This document shows, one piece after another, positions 15,412 through 25,187 of a stretch of DNA of 64,000 nt. Source of the DNA: Moraxellaceae bacterium AER2_44_116 (lineage in GTDB: Bacteria > Pseudomonadota > Gammaproteobacteria > Pseudomonadales > Moraxellaceae). Under the pieces are notes generated by a model. That model was not told the origin of the DNA and ran no database searches. It was given only the letters and a program-made list of their open reading frames with translations. The stretch lies in NCBI GenBank assembly GCA_006546595.1, contig VIAD01000007.1, forward strand, positions 116,066-180,065. Reading direction: 5' to 3'. How positions within the stretch are numbered: position 1 is the first letter of the stretch; each line of letters opens with the position of its first letter. Position numbers and translations under genes: made by a program.

Positions 15412-17043
15412 ATGAGCATGATGCAACAACCGTTATTAATTTCATCGTTAATCGAACACGCCATCGTCACCCACCCCAATGCCGAAATTGTTAGCCGCCA
15501 AGTTGAAGGCGGTATTTTCCGTTACACCTACGGCCAAGCGGCTGCTCGCGCTAAACAATTAGCCAACGCTTTAACTCAAAAACTGGGTATCAAGGTTGGC
15601 GATCGTATTGGCACATTGGCTTGGAATACTTATCGTCATTACGAATTGTATTTTGGTGTCTCAGGCATGGGTGCTGTCGCGCACACCATTAATCCGCGCT
15701 TATTTCCTGAACAAATTATTTATATTGTTAATCATGCTGCCGACCGCTTTATTTTTGTCGATTTAACTTTTGTGCCATTGTTGGAAGCGGTTGCCAGTCA
15801 TATCAGTAAAGTGGAAGGCATTGTTGTTTTGACTGATAAAGCACACATGCCGACCAACAGTAAGCTGACCAATTTAATCTGTTACGAAGACTTAATTGCC
15901 GATATGTCCACCGAGTTTACTTGGCCATTATTGGACGAAAATTGTGATGCCGCTTTGTGTTACACATCAGGAACAACAGGCCATCCTAAAGGTGTGATGT
16001 ACACTCATCGCTCCACGGTTTTACACACCATTGCTTCGGTACAAAGCAATGCACTAAACATCACCAATGACACAGTAATATTGCCTGTTGTGCCCATGTT
16101 TCACGTTAACGCATGGGGGACACCGTATGCAGCGACGATGACTGGCGCAAAAATTGTTTTCCCTGCACATGGCATGGATGGCGCGTCACTCTATGAGTTA
16201 ATTAACGGCGAACAAGCCAACTTATTATTAGGTGTGCCCACCATTTGGTTAGGCTTATTAAATTACCTCGACCAAATTGGCGCGACCTTAACATCGGTAA
16301 AAAATGTCGTCGTGGGTGGTGCTGCTGCGCCATTGTCGATGATTAAAGCCTTTCAAGAAAAACACGATGCCTTTTTGATTCACGCATGGGGCATGACTGA
16401 ACTCAGTCCACTCGGGACAGTCAACAGTATGACGCGGGCAATGGCGCAAATGCCCTTAGAACAACGCTATCAAAAGCAGTTAAAACAAGGTCGTGCGGTT
16501 TACGGCATTGAGATGAAAATTGTCGATGATGCGGGCAAAGACTTGCCGCGTGATGGTAAAGCTTTTGGTCGTTTATTAGTCCGTGGCGCGTGGGTAGTGA
16601 GCGAATACTATTTGAACGATGATAAAAAATCCTTTGTTGATGGTTGGTTTGATACCGGTGATGTCGCAACGATTGATGCAGAAAACACCATGCAAATCGT
16701 TGACCGCTCTAAAGACGTGATTAAGTCGGGCGGTGAATGGATTAGCTCCATTGATTTAGAAAATGCTGCCGTTGGCCACCCTGCCCTTAAAGAATGTTGT
16801 GTGATTGGTGTCTATCACCCGAAATGGGATGAACGCCCGTTGTTATTAGCGATTCGCAAAGAAGGAGCAACTGTCACCGAAGCCGAGATAATTACCTTTT
16901 TGAGTGATAAAGTGGCGAAATGGCAATTGCCTGATGTTGTGGTATTTGTTGATGAATTACCACATACGGCAACGGGTAAATTATTGAAAACGGGCGTGCG
17001 TGAGACGTATAAGAATTATTTGGTGGAGAAGGGATTGGTTTGA
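15412..17043 (+). CDS. Fatty acyl-CoA synthetase, AlkK-like
   Basis: A 543-aa AMP-forming acyl-CoA ligase. The adenylation signature YTSGTTGHPKGVMYTHRS begins at residue 184; HAWGMTELSPLG, GWFDTGDVA and KSGGEWISS are the later core motifs, and Lys523 (ATGKLLK) is the expected catalytic lysine. The overall wording resembles AlkK, the medium-chain ligase of alkane-degrading pseudomonads, more than E. coli FadD. It would activate fatty acids at the cytoplasmic face for beta-oxidation, suiting the acyl-CoA dehydrogenases and CYP153 genes elsewhere in the window. It is monocistronic; the upstream 240 bases hold the promoter and show nothing else. Confidence 0.9.
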   Translation: MSMMQQPLLISSLIEHAIVTHPNAEIVSRQVEGGIFRYTYGQAAARAKQLANALTQKLGIKVGDRIGTLAWNTYRHYELYFGVSGMGAVAHTINPRLFPEQIIYIVNHAADRFIFVDLTFVPLLEAVASHISKVEGIVVLTDKAHMPTNSKLTNLICYEDLIADMSTEFTWPLLDENCDAALCYTSGTTGHPKGVMYTHRSTVLHTIASVQSNALNITNDTVILPVVPMFHVNAWGTPYAATMTGAKIVFPAHGMDGASLYELINGEQANLLLGVPTIWLGLLNYLDQIGATLTSVKNVVVGGAAAPLSMIKAFQEKHDAFLIHAWGMTELSPLGTVNSMTRAMAQMPLEQRYQKQLKQGRAVYGIEMKIVDDAGKDLPRDGKAFGRLLVRGAWVVSEYYLNDDKKSFVDGWFDTGDVATIDAENTMQIVDRSKDVIKSGGEWISSIDLENAAVGHPALKECCVIGVYHPKWDERPLLLAIRKEGATVTEAEIITFLSDKVAKWQLPDVVVFVDELPHTATGKLLKTGVRETYKNYLVEKGLV

Positions 17044-17238
17044 GGTTTTGAAGAGTGTAATAAATCCAACGTCTACGATTAGCCAAGTGCTGGGTTGTGT
17101 AACTCAACCCAGCCGTTGCAATGCCTCTACAATAAACATCATCCCCCTTCATCTCATCCAACAAACCCGAAATCTCCATTTTTCTGTTATTATTTGCCCC
17201 AAATTTTTATTCATTATTTGCTCTTAGGTATTTTTGTT

Positions 17239-20076
17239 ATGACAATGGAAGCAAGCTTTAATGCGAGCGAAAGTGAACGTCGCTGGTATCAACAATGGGA
17301 AGCTAACGGTTATTTTGCTCCACAAGGCGATGGCTCACCCTACTGCATTATGATTCCGCCACCGAACGTCACAGGTTCGTTGCACATGGGTCATGCCTTT
17401 CAAGACACGATTATGGACGCGCTGATTCGTTATCAACGCATGCAAGGCAAAAAAACCTTATGGCAAGTGGGTACAGACCACGCAGGTATCGCTACGCAAA
17501 TGGTAGTTGAACGCCAATTAGCCGCGCAAGGTTTAAACCGCCACGACTTAGGCCGTGACGAATTCATTAAAAAAGTGTGGGATTGGAAAGCGATTTCAGG
17601 CGGCACAATTACGCAACAACTGCGTCGTATGGGCGCGAGTGTCGATTGGACACGCGAACGCTTTACCATGGATGAAGGTTTATCGAATGCCGTACAAGAA
17701 GTGTTTGTTCGTTTATATGAAGACGGTTTGATTTATCGCGGTAAACGCTTAGTGAATTGGGATCCCAAACTACACACCGCTATTTCTGACCTCGAAGTGA
17801 TTAGCGAAGAAGAAAATAGCTCGATGTGGCATTTCAAATACTTTTTGGAAGATGGCAGTACGCATTTAGTCGTTGCCACCACCCGTCCTGAAACGCTGTT
17901 AGGTGATACGGCTGTTGCTGTGCATCCCGAAGATGAACGCTACCAACATTTGATTGGCAAAAACATTCGTTTGCCGATTACTGGCCGTTTAGTACCGATT
18001 GTTACCGATACCTATGTTGATAAAGCCTTTGGTACAGGCTGCGTCAAAATCACCCCAGCTCATGACTTTAATGACTTTCAATTAGGCAAACGTCACGAAC
18101 TGCCACTGATTAATATTTTTGACAAAGACGCGAATGTTTTAGCCCATTTTGAAGTGATGGCGGCCAATACTTTTGCTTTGTTATCCACAGAAACCGCCCC
18201 AACAGACTACGCAGGTTTAGAGCGTTTTGTTGCCCGTAAAAAACTGGTCAAACAAGCACAAGAAGAAGGTTGGTTAGAGAAAATCGAACCTTATAAACTG
18301 AAAGCACCACGCGGCGATCGTTCCGGCGTGATTGTTGAACCGTGGCTGACCGACCAATGGTATGTCTCGGCGAAAGAATTGGCCAAACCAGCGATTGAAG
18401 CGGTCGAAGATGGCCGAATTAAGTTTGTGCCTGAACAATACCAAAATATGTATTTCTCTTGGATGCGTGATATTCAAGATTGGTGTATTTCGCGGCAGTT
18501 ATGGTGGGGGCATCGTATTCCTGCTTGGTACAACGTTGCGACGGGCGAAGTGTATGTTGGCCGCAACGAAGCTGAAGTTCGTGCTAAACATCAATTAGGC
18601 GAAGACATCACTCTGAAACAAGATGATGACGTGTTAGACACTTGGTTCTCCTCCGCGTTGTGGACATTCTCCACTTTAGGCTGGCCAAACGACACCGAAG
18701 AATTACGCACTTTCCATCCGACCGATGTTCTAGTGACTGGCTTTGACATTATTTTCTTCTGGGTGGCGCGTATGGTGATGATGACCATGCACTTTATGAA
18801 GAATCCCGATGGCAGCTCACAAGTGCCGTTTAAGACTGTCTATGTCACGGGTTTGATTCGGGATGAACAAGGGCAAAAAATGTCGAAATCGAAAGGTAAC
18901 GTCATTGACCCTATCGACATGATTGATGGTATTGGCCTCGACAGCCTATTAGAAAAACGCACTAGCGGCATGATGCAGCCCGACAAAGCCGCCGCTATCG
19001 CCAAACGTACCCAACAACAGTTCCCCGAAGGTATTAATGCTCACGGTACAGATGCGCTACGCTTTACCTTAGCCGCCCTCGCCTCGACAGGACGTGATAT
19101 TAATTGGGATATGCGTCGTTTAGAAGGTTATCGTAACTTCTGCAATAAATTATGGAATGCTGCCCGTTTTGTCTTGAGCAATTGCGAAGGTCACGATGTT
19201 GCTGTGAACCATGACAACGTTGAGTTAAGCGTTGCCGATGAATGGATTATCAGCCGTTTACAACGCGCCGAATTACAAGTTACAGAAGCCTTTAACAGCT
19301 ACCGTTTTGACCAAGCCGCCCAAGCGATTTATGAATTTGTCTGGAATGAATACTGTGATTGGTATTTAGAACTGAGCAAACCCGTATTAAATGGCGACAG
19401 CAGCCCAGCCGCTAAAGCAGGAACACGTCGCACTTTGTTGCGTGTACTTGAATCCATGTTACGGTTAATGCACCCGATTATGCCGTACATTAGCGAAGAA
19501 ATTTGGCAGCGTGTGAAAGTGTTGGTCGGCAAAACAGGTGAAAGCATTATGCTCGAAGCCTATCCTGTCGCCGATAGCAGCAAAATCAATCTTGAAGCCG
19601 AAGCGGATGTTGAATGGTTGAAATCGGTGATTGCAGGTATTCGTAATATTCGTGGCGAAATGAACATTTCACCAAGCAAACAGTTGCCTGTGTTGTTCCA
19701 TAACAGCAGTGCTACCGACCAACAACGTTTGCAGCGTTATAGCTCACAACTGCGCTTTTTAGCGCGTTTAGAGAGCCTAGACGTATTGGCAATTGATGCT
19801 GATTTACCCCCAGCCGCCACCGCTTTAGTTGGCAATATGGCAGTCTTAGTCCCGTTAAAAGGCTTCATTGATAAAGATGCCGAAGCCGCACGTTTAAGCA
19901 AAGAAATCGACCGTTTAGACAAAGAAGTGGCGCGTATTGGTGGCAAACTCAGCAATGAAAGTTTTACCGCCAAAGCACCTGCCGCCGTGATTGCTCAAGA
20001 GCAAACGCGCTTAGCTGATGCCAAAGCGGCACAAGCGAAATTGCAAGAGCAGTTAGAGAAGTTGAAAAACTTGTAG
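17239..20076 (+). CDS. valS: Valyl-tRNA synthetase
   Basis: A 945-aa class I aminoacyl-tRNA synthetase, close to the usual length. HIGH-type motif HMGH is at residues 49-52 (PPPNVTGSLHMGHAFQ), KMSKS at 547-551, the CP1 editing domain lies between about 200 and 400, and a C-terminal coiled-coil tRNA-binding arm is evident (about 880-945). The frame is open 48 codons upstream, but only ATG 17239 begins the conserved N-terminus (FNASESERRWYQQW). AGG lies ten bases upstream. A stretch around residues 560-590 (GIGLDSLLEKRTSGM) is the normal insert seen in gammaproteobacterial ValS. Confidence 0.97.
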   Translation: MTMEASFNASESERRWYQQWEANGYFAPQGDGSPYCIMIPPPNVTGSLHMGHAFQDTIMDALIRYQRMQGKKTLWQVGTDHAGIATQMVVERQLAAQGLNRHDLGRDEFIKKVWDWKAISGGTITQQLRRMGASVDWTRERFTMDEGLSNAVQEVFVRLYEDGLIYRGKRLVNWDPKLHTAISDLEVISEEENSSMWHFKYFLEDGSTHLVVATTRPETLLGDTAVAVHPEDERYQHLIGKNIRLPITGRLVPIVTDTYVDKAFGTGCVKITPAHDFNDFQLGKRHELPLINIFDKDANVLAHFEVMAANTFALLSTETAPTDYAGLERFVARKKLVKQAQEEGWLEKIEPYKLKAPRGDRSGVIVEPWLTDQWYVSAKELAKPAIEAVEDGRIKFVPEQYQNMYFSWMRDIQDWCISRQLWWGHRIPAWYNVATGEVYVGRNEAEVRAKHQLGEDITLKQDDDVLDTWFSSALWTFSTLGWPNDTEELRTFHPTDVLVTGFDIIFFWVARMVMMTMHFMKNPDGSSQVPFKTVYVTGLIRDEQGQKMSKSKGNVIDPIDMIDGIGLDSLLEKRTSGMMQPDKAAAIAKRTQQQFPEGINAHGTDALRFTLAALASTGRDINWDMRRLEGYRNFCNKLWNAARFVLSNCEGHDVAVNHDNVELSVADEWIISRLQRAELQVTEAFNSYRFDQAAQAIYEFVWNEYCDWYLELSKPVLNGDSSPAAKAGTRRTLLRVLESMLRLMHPIMPYISEEIWQRVKVLVGKTGESIMLEAYPVADSSKINLEAEADVEWLKSVIAGIRNIRGEMNISPSKQLPVLFHNSSATDQQRLQRYSSQLRFLARLESLDVLAIDADLPPAATALVGNMAVLVPLKGFIDKDAEAARLSKEIDRLDKEVARIGGKLSNESFTAKAPAAVIAQEQTRLADAKAAQAKLQEQLEKLKNL

Positions 20077-20080
20077 CAAC

Positions 20081-20141
20081 TGTAGGGGCGAATTTATTCG
20101 CCCCGTTATCTTTGGATTTGGTGAATAAATTCGCCCCTACA
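20081..20141. repeat. Dispersed inverted repeat, TGTAGGGGCGAATTTATTC type
   Basis: Perfect 19-bp arms TGTAGGGGCGAATTTATTC and its complement flank about 23 bases. It begins four bases after valS stops and could terminate valS. A second copy is at 29612; a shorter relative is at 53490. Confidence 0.9.
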
Positions 20142-20157
20142 ATCATGTGAAAAACCA

Positions 20158-20703
20158 ATGGCCGCCAAAGCAAAACTCTACCAACTTAAAATCACGCTCA
20201 CGGATAGCAGCCCCGTTATTTGGCGACGCATCAATGTTCCATCGACAATTACTTTAGATTTATTGCATGAGATTATCCAAACCGCAATGGGTTGGAAAAA
20301 TCAACACATGTATGCTTTTGACCACGAAGAAACATCTTTTGGTGAGGTTTTTCCCGAAGATAACAACGGCATGTATCCATCCGATAAAGTCAAACTCAAT
20401 GAATTATTAACCACTGTCAGAGACAAGCTGACTTATATTTATGACATGGGTGATAATTGGGAGCACGCACTGGTATTAGAAAAGATTTTACCGAGCGATA
20501 GCATCAAACCGACGTGTACTCATGCCAGCGGCGCGTGTCCACCTGAAGATTGTGGCGGTATTGGAGGTTATTATCATTTGCGTGAAGTATTAAAAAATCC
20601 GCAAGACCCCGAATTTCAGGCAATAATCAAATGGTTGGGTGGTCAATTTGATCCTCATTTTGTGGATACCGCCGCAATTAACAAAAAACTTGCAGCGTTA
20701 TAA
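20158..20703 (+). CDS. Plasmid pRiA4b ORF-3-like protein
   Basis: A 181-aa protein of the pRiA4b ORF-3 family: YQLKITLTDSSPVIWRRI, TLDLLHEIIQTAMGW, HMYAF, then YIYDMGDNWEHALVLEKI and CPPEDCGGIGGYYHL. These blocks are the family hallmarks. Members occur on plasmids, in Tn and IS1096-like elements and on chromosomes; no enzymatic role is established. The cysteines in CTHASGACPPEDCGG could bind a metal. The start codon directly follows the repeat at 20081-20141 and has only a weak ribosome-binding site, so this may be a gene brought in near valS. Confidence 0.82.
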   Translation: MAAKAKLYQLKITLTDSSPVIWRRINVPSTITLDLLHEIIQTAMGWKNQHMYAFDHEETSFGEVFPEDNNGMYPSDKVKLNELLTTVRDKLTYIYDMGDNWEHALVLEKILPSDSIKPTCTHASGACPPEDCGGIGGYYHLREVLKNPQDPEFQAIIKWLGGQFDPHFVDTAAINKKLAAL

Positions 20704-20883
20704 ATCCGATGATTGAAATGCTTTATTTTGACAGCACTTGTGACAAAGTTGACACAAATGGCGTAGTTGATTCACAGACAGCTCATAAAACGAGTGTTAC
20801 CATTGCTAGGCAAGTTGAACAATCAACACATTGCGACAACTAACACATTGTAATTTATCGATATTTTAGAAGGAGCATTTATT

Positions 20884-21159
20884 ATGGATAATATACACTA
20901 TACGGTTCGCCTGCCTTTATCGGCCATTGGCGCATTAGCCCTTGGTGAAAAAATTCAGGCCATCAAGATTGTTCGTAACGAAACATCACTCGATCTCAAG
21001 GCAGCAAAAATGCTGGTAGAAGCCTATGAGCAAGAGCATCCTGACCTTCGCCCCGCTCATTTAATGGCTAAGGATCATGAGTCATCGGCTTGGCTTTGGT
21101 TAACAACGGCGGTTGTGTTGGTAGGCTCAGTCAGCTTGTTTTGTCTGTTAGGCCGTTAA
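20884..21159 (+). CDS. Small L7/L12 C-terminal-like membrane protein
   Basis: A 91-aa protein. Residues about 20-52 (KIQAIKIVRNETSLDLKAAK) resemble the C-terminal domain of ribosomal protein L7/L12, with the KxxAIKxVRxxTxLxLKxAKxLVE pattern. Residues about 68-88 form one transmembrane helix (WLWLTTAVVLVGSVSLFCLL). This is known as a small stand-alone architecture in bacteria but has no assigned role; the L7/L12 half usually binds translation factors, and membrane attachment here is inferred. A strong AAGGAG precedes ATG 20884. It is a single gene. Confidence 0.75.
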   Translation: MDNIHYTVRLPLSAIGALALGEKIQAIKIVRNETSLDLKAAKMLVEAYEQEHPDLRPAHLMAKDHESSAWLWLTTAVVLVGSVSLFCLLGR

Positions 21160-21209
21160 AGTGAATAAGGGCAGAGACATCACGCGTTCTGCCCTTAAAT
21201 TGACTCAAC

Positions 21210-22238
21210 TCACTCTACCGTTGCCAAGATGTGCGCGACGGCATCAGAACGGTAAAAATCCACTAAGTGCGCTCTAACCATCGGTACTAATAAATCTTTA
21301 CCTTTCATCATCGCCAAGATAGGTGGAGCAAAACGTAGTGCATCTGCCACCAACATTTCCCGTTGGATTCCGACCTCTTCTAACAAAATATCTAATGTTG
21401 TATCACCATAGCGATTAAAAAAGGCATCAATGCCTGAGTTAAGTAAGACGTTAAAATATTCTGTTTGGCGGAATTCGCGCCAAAATTCATAAAATATCAC
21501 CAAAAACTCTTCAACATCGAGACTCGTTAAAAACTGGTGCGCTAAACTGGCCTTGTGTTTTTTTAGCTCGTGCCAAATATCCAGCAAAGTGTCACGTAAC
21601 TTTTCGGCATCAATCCGTAATAAAAAGTGCTCACTTTCCATTAACACCGCACTAATACTTTTTTGAATATAACGACGTAGATTAGACTCGACCAACTCTT
21701 CAAAACCAACAGGGGCTTTGCTTAACATCGTTTGACTAAACTTAATCAGCGACTTTGTACCCGCACCACCGCTACCGACGGCACTTTGCCAAACATAACC
21801 ACGAATACCGTGATACAAGACATCCGATGCTAATGAGCTATACATTGGATTTGCGACTAACTCACGAATAATACGCTCACGAAAGTCTTTCATTTCGAGG
21901 ACTTTATCTAAAATATCGGTCAACTGCCTGTCTGACATCAAATCATTGAGCGTCGTTTTTTGATGAATTTCATGATTATAAACAGTACGGGCAATGTCCC
22001 CCATAATGTCAAAAACTCCACCGCCCAACTCCAACTCCACGGCATAACGATGAACCGTGTCTTTAATCATTTTGGGGGTCACGGCTTCATTAAGCGTAAT
22101 TAAAGGCGCATTAGCCAAAATTAAATCAATTTCAGCAACCAGTGTTGCCTGTAGATTGTCAGGTTTTAATTGTTGCAAAACATACTGAATATGAGCGTTT
22201 AAAAGGGCATCAGCTTTGGGTGAAATCAGATTATCCAT
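21210..22238 (-). CDS. Conserved hypothetical helical protein
   Basis: A 342-aa, mostly helical, acidic protein without signal peptide or transmembrane segment. No motif is recognised. There is a run of amphipathic helices with paired charged residues (e.g. LMSDRQLTDILDKVLEMKDF) and a small Gly-rich stretch, SAVGSGGAGTKS (about residues 152-163). The gene stands alone, with a potential terminator-free gap to the downstream L7/L12-like gene. Start ATG 22238 is preceded by GGAAAATAAAG. Confidence 0.6.
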   Translation of the reverse strand: MDNLISPKADALLNAHIQYVLQQLKPDNLQATLVAEIDLILANAPLITLNEAVTPKMIKDTVHRYAVELELGGGVFDIMGDIARTVYNHEIHQKTTLNDLMSDRQLTDILDKVLEMKDFRERIIRELVANPMYSSLASDVLYHGIRGYVWQSAVGSGGAGTKSLIKFSQTMLSKAPVGFEELVESNLRRYIQKSISAVLMESEHFLLRIDAEKLRDTLLDIWHELKKHKASLAHQFLTSLDVEEFLVIFYEFWREFRQTEYFNVLLNSGIDAFFNRYGDTTLDILLEEVGIQREMLVADALRFAPPILAMMKGKDLLVPMVRAHLVDFYRSDAVAHILATVE

Positions 22239-22717
22239 GAGCTTTATTTTCCAATGCTAAAGTAGTGATAACTATAGCTTACCTGTTTTTATCAGCATTT
22301 TGATGAAATGCGTTCAACAGGATTGACCAAATAAGCCAACGCCACAGAGATATTGTCTGACAATCCCCCTAAAATAAACTATTTGCGATTAATGTCTGAG
22401 CTTTGTCCCTTGCCAAGTGCCTGTAAGCATAGTATTTTTATCAAACATACCCCCGCACTCTCTTTCAGTCTTTAAGCCACGCTCGCCACCCTAGAGCGAC
22501 TTAATCACTGCAATCCGCTGGATTGTCCCTCACCAAGGGAAAGAATCGTTTTTTTAGCGCGACTGCTGCCAACCGCGACGCGCACAGTGTTATATTCACA
22601 CCACTTTTTTGACTCTCGCAGTATTTATGCGTGGGTTTTATTTTTTCTGATTTGAGACAGAATGGTCTATCTCTATCGGTACTCTTTATTGAAGCTTTTA
22701 TAGCAGCGAGAAATATT
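22239..22717. other. Intergenic region upstream of maeB
   Basis: About 480 bases between divergent genes. No repeat family, hairpin terminator or ncRNA consensus is evident. A reading frame upstream of the maeB ATG is open to 22631 but does not resemble the malic enzyme N-terminus. Confidence 0.4.
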
Positions 22718-24988
22718 ATGGATGAGGCATTATACAAAGCCGCTTTGGACTATCATGAATTTCCACATCCCGGCAAAATCTCGGTCACGCCGAGCAAACA
22801 GTTAACCAATCAACGCGACTTAGCCCTTGCCTATTCACCAGGTGTGGCTGCGCCGTGTTTAGAAATCGAAAAAGACCCTAGCTCAGTCTCTCGTTATACC
22901 GCGCGCGGCAATTTAGTCGCGGTAATTACCAATGGTACGGCAGTATTAGGTTTAGGCGATATTGGCCCATTGGCTTCCAAACCTGTGATGGAAGGCAAAG
23001 GCGTATTGTTCAAGAAATTTGCGGGTGTTGACGTATTCGACATCGAAATTGACGAGCGCGATCCTGACAAACTGGTCGAAATTATTGCATCTTTAGAGCC
23101 TACCTTTGGCGGTATTAACTTAGAAGATATTAAAGCTCCAGAATGCTTTTATATTGAAAAGAAACTCCGAGAGCGCATGAAGATTCCTGTGTTTCATGAT
23201 GACCAACACGGCACGTCGATTATTGTTGGTGCAGGTTTATTAAACGCACTAAAAATCGTCAACAAAAACATTGGCGATATTAAAATCGTCTGTTCAGGTG
23301 CAGGTGCAGCCGCGCTTTCCTGTTTAGATTTATTGTGTGCCATTGGCGCAAATCGTCATAACATTTACGTGGCTGACTCCAAGGGTGTGTTACATCACGG
23401 TCGGGCAATGGATGATAGTAAAGCGAAATACGCACAAGAAACAAACGCCCGTACATTAGCGGATGTTTTAGTTGGCGCAGATATGTTTTTGGGCTTATCG
23501 ACCGCAGGTATTGTTACCCGTGATATGGTAGCAACGATGGCTGCTAGTCCGATTATTTTTGCTCTCGCCAATCCTACGCCTGAAATCATGCCTGAAGAAA
23601 TTAAGGCCGTACGTAATGATGCCATTATTGCGACAGGTCGTTCAGATTACCCGAATCAGGTCAATAATGCCTTATGTTTCCCTTATATTTTTAGGGGCGC
23701 ATTAGATGTTGGCGCAACCACCATTAACGAAGCAATGAAAATTGCCAGCGTTCATGCGATTGCCCGTATGGCTCATGTTGAACGTGATGAAGCTGCCGCT
23801 TATGGCGAGCCAAATAGTTTTGGCCCAGAATACATTATTCCTAAAGCCTTAGACCAACGCTTGATTATGGAAATTGCCCCTGCAGTTGCTAAGGCGGCAA
23901 TGGACTCGGGTATTGCCACTCGTCCTATTCAAGATTTCCATGCTTATCGTCAAAAACTGTCTGAGTTTGTGTATAACTCGGCGTTTATTATGAAGCCTGT
24001 CTTTGCACAAGCGAAGTCTGCACCCAATAAGCGTATTGTTTTTTGTGAAGGCGAAGATGAGCGCGTCTTACGTGCCGTTCAAATTGTGGCTGATGAAGGT
24101 TTAGCACATCCATTATTAGTCGGTCGTGCAGCGACGATTAACAGTCAGATTGAAACTTTAGGTTTACGCATTCGTGCAGGTCAAGACTTCACGCTCATTG
24201 ACCAAGACAACCTGCCCCACTACAGCGAATTTTGGAATTATTACCATGATTTAATGTGCCGTCGTGGTATGGGCGTTGAATTGGCGATGCGTGAAGTGCG
24301 TCGTCGAAGTACCTTAATTGGCGCACTGTTAGTGCATTTTGGCGAAGCTGACGGCATGATTTGTGGCACGTTTGGCCATTATCATTTGCATTTAGACTAT
24401 GTCTCGCAAATTATTGGTCTCAATAATAACGCGCAAAACTTCTACGCCATGAATGTGTTAATGACCGAAGATCGCAATTTATTTATTGCCGATACTTACG
24501 TTAACCCAGAGCCTACTACTGCGCAAATTGCGGAAATGACATTATTGGCGGCAGAAGAAATTCGTCGTTTTGGTATTGTGCCGAAAGCAGCGTTGTTGTC
24601 GCACTCTAACTTTGGTACAGAAAACACCGCCAGTGCCATTAAAATGCGTCAAGCCTATGCCTTGATTCGTGCCAATGCGCCTGAGTTAGAAGTCGATGGC
24701 GAAATGCACGGTGATGCGGCACTGAACGAAGAAATTCGTCGTGCCACCTTCCCGAACTCTAATTTAACAGGCAACGCTAATTTATTAGTGATGCCCACTT
24801 TAGATGCGGCCAACATCGCTTTTAACTTGTTAAAAACTGCATCTGGCAGTGGCGTTACCATTGGTCCGATTTTATTAGGCGCGGCTAAACCTGTTCATAT
24901 TCTTACGCCATCGGCAACGGTGCGTCGTATTGTAAATATGGCTGCTCTAACTGTCGCTGAAATTTTGGCGAAAGAGCATCAAGCTTAA
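22718..24988 (+). CDS. maeB: NADP-dependent malic enzyme with phosphotransacetylase domain
   Basis: A 756-aa two-part enzyme, matching MaeB length. The malic domain (about 1-425) has DLALAYSPGVAAP, FDIEIDERDPDK, FHDDQHGTSIIVGAGLLNAL and GAGAAALSCLDLL; the C-terminal domain (about 430-756) has the phosphotransacetylase fold and is probably regulatory, binding acetyl-CoA. It decarboxylates malate to pyruvate with NADP+ and provides NADPH for lipid metabolism. ATG 22718 begins the conserved N-terminus DEALYKAALDYHEFP. A strong terminator follows at 25006. Confidence 0.93.
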   Translation: MDEALYKAALDYHEFPHPGKISVTPSKQLTNQRDLALAYSPGVAAPCLEIEKDPSSVSRYTARGNLVAVITNGTAVLGLGDIGPLASKPVMEGKGVLFKKFAGVDVFDIEIDERDPDKLVEIIASLEPTFGGINLEDIKAPECFYIEKKLRERMKIPVFHDDQHGTSIIVGAGLLNALKIVNKNIGDIKIVCSGAGAAALSCLDLLCAIGANRHNIYVADSKGVLHHGRAMDDSKAKYAQETNARTLADVLVGADMFLGLSTAGIVTRDMVATMAASPIIFALANPTPEIMPEEIKAVRNDAIIATGRSDYPNQVNNALCFPYIFRGALDVGATTINEAMKIASVHAIARMAHVERDEAAAYGEPNSFGPEYIIPKALDQRLIMEIAPAVAKAAMDSGIATRPIQDFHAYRQKLSEFVYNSAFIMKPVFAQAKSAPNKRIVFCEGEDERVLRAVQIVADEGLAHPLLVGRAATINSQIETLGLRIRAGQDFTLIDQDNLPHYSEFWNYYHDLMCRRGMGVELAMREVRRRSTLIGALLVHFGEADGMICGTFGHYHLHLDYVSQIIGLNNNAQNFYAMNVLMTEDRNLFIADTYVNPEPTTAQIAEMTLLAAEEIRRFGIVPKAALLSHSNFGTENTASAIKMRQAYALIRANAPELEVDGEMHGDAALNEEIRRATFPNSNLTGNANLLVMPTLDAANIAFNLLKTASGSGVTIGPILLGAAKPVHILTPSATVRRIVNMAALTVAEILAKEHQA

Positions 24989-25005
24989 TTGCTTATAGGG
25001 TTATA

Positions 25006-25036
25006 AAACAAAGCCGACTTACGTCGGCTTTGTTTT
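25006..25036 (+). terminator. Rho-independent terminator of maeB
   Basis: AAACAAAGCCGAC, loop TTAC, GTCGGCTTTGTTT: a perfect 13-bp stem with T-rich tail 18 bases after the maeB stop. Confidence 0.92.
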
Positions 25037-25187
25037 GCCTGTACGGGTAATCTTAACGGGATATTTTTGATTATCCACCGCAAAAAATTGGCAATCTAGG
25101 ATATTGAGGTATAGTCTATTTAATAGCGCCTTGCGCTTTTGGCTCAATAACTAAAAAATCCTCCCTGATGCGCAGGAAGCTAACAAC

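Noticed and set aside
17095..17238. N-terminal extension of valS by 48 codons
   Set aside because: The added residues are unlike any ValS N-terminus; ATG 17239 directly starts the conserved domain.
20158..20703. A transposon carrying the pRiA4b ORF-3-like gene
   Set aside because: No transposase or terminal repeats were seen around it; only the common intergenic repeat lies next to it.
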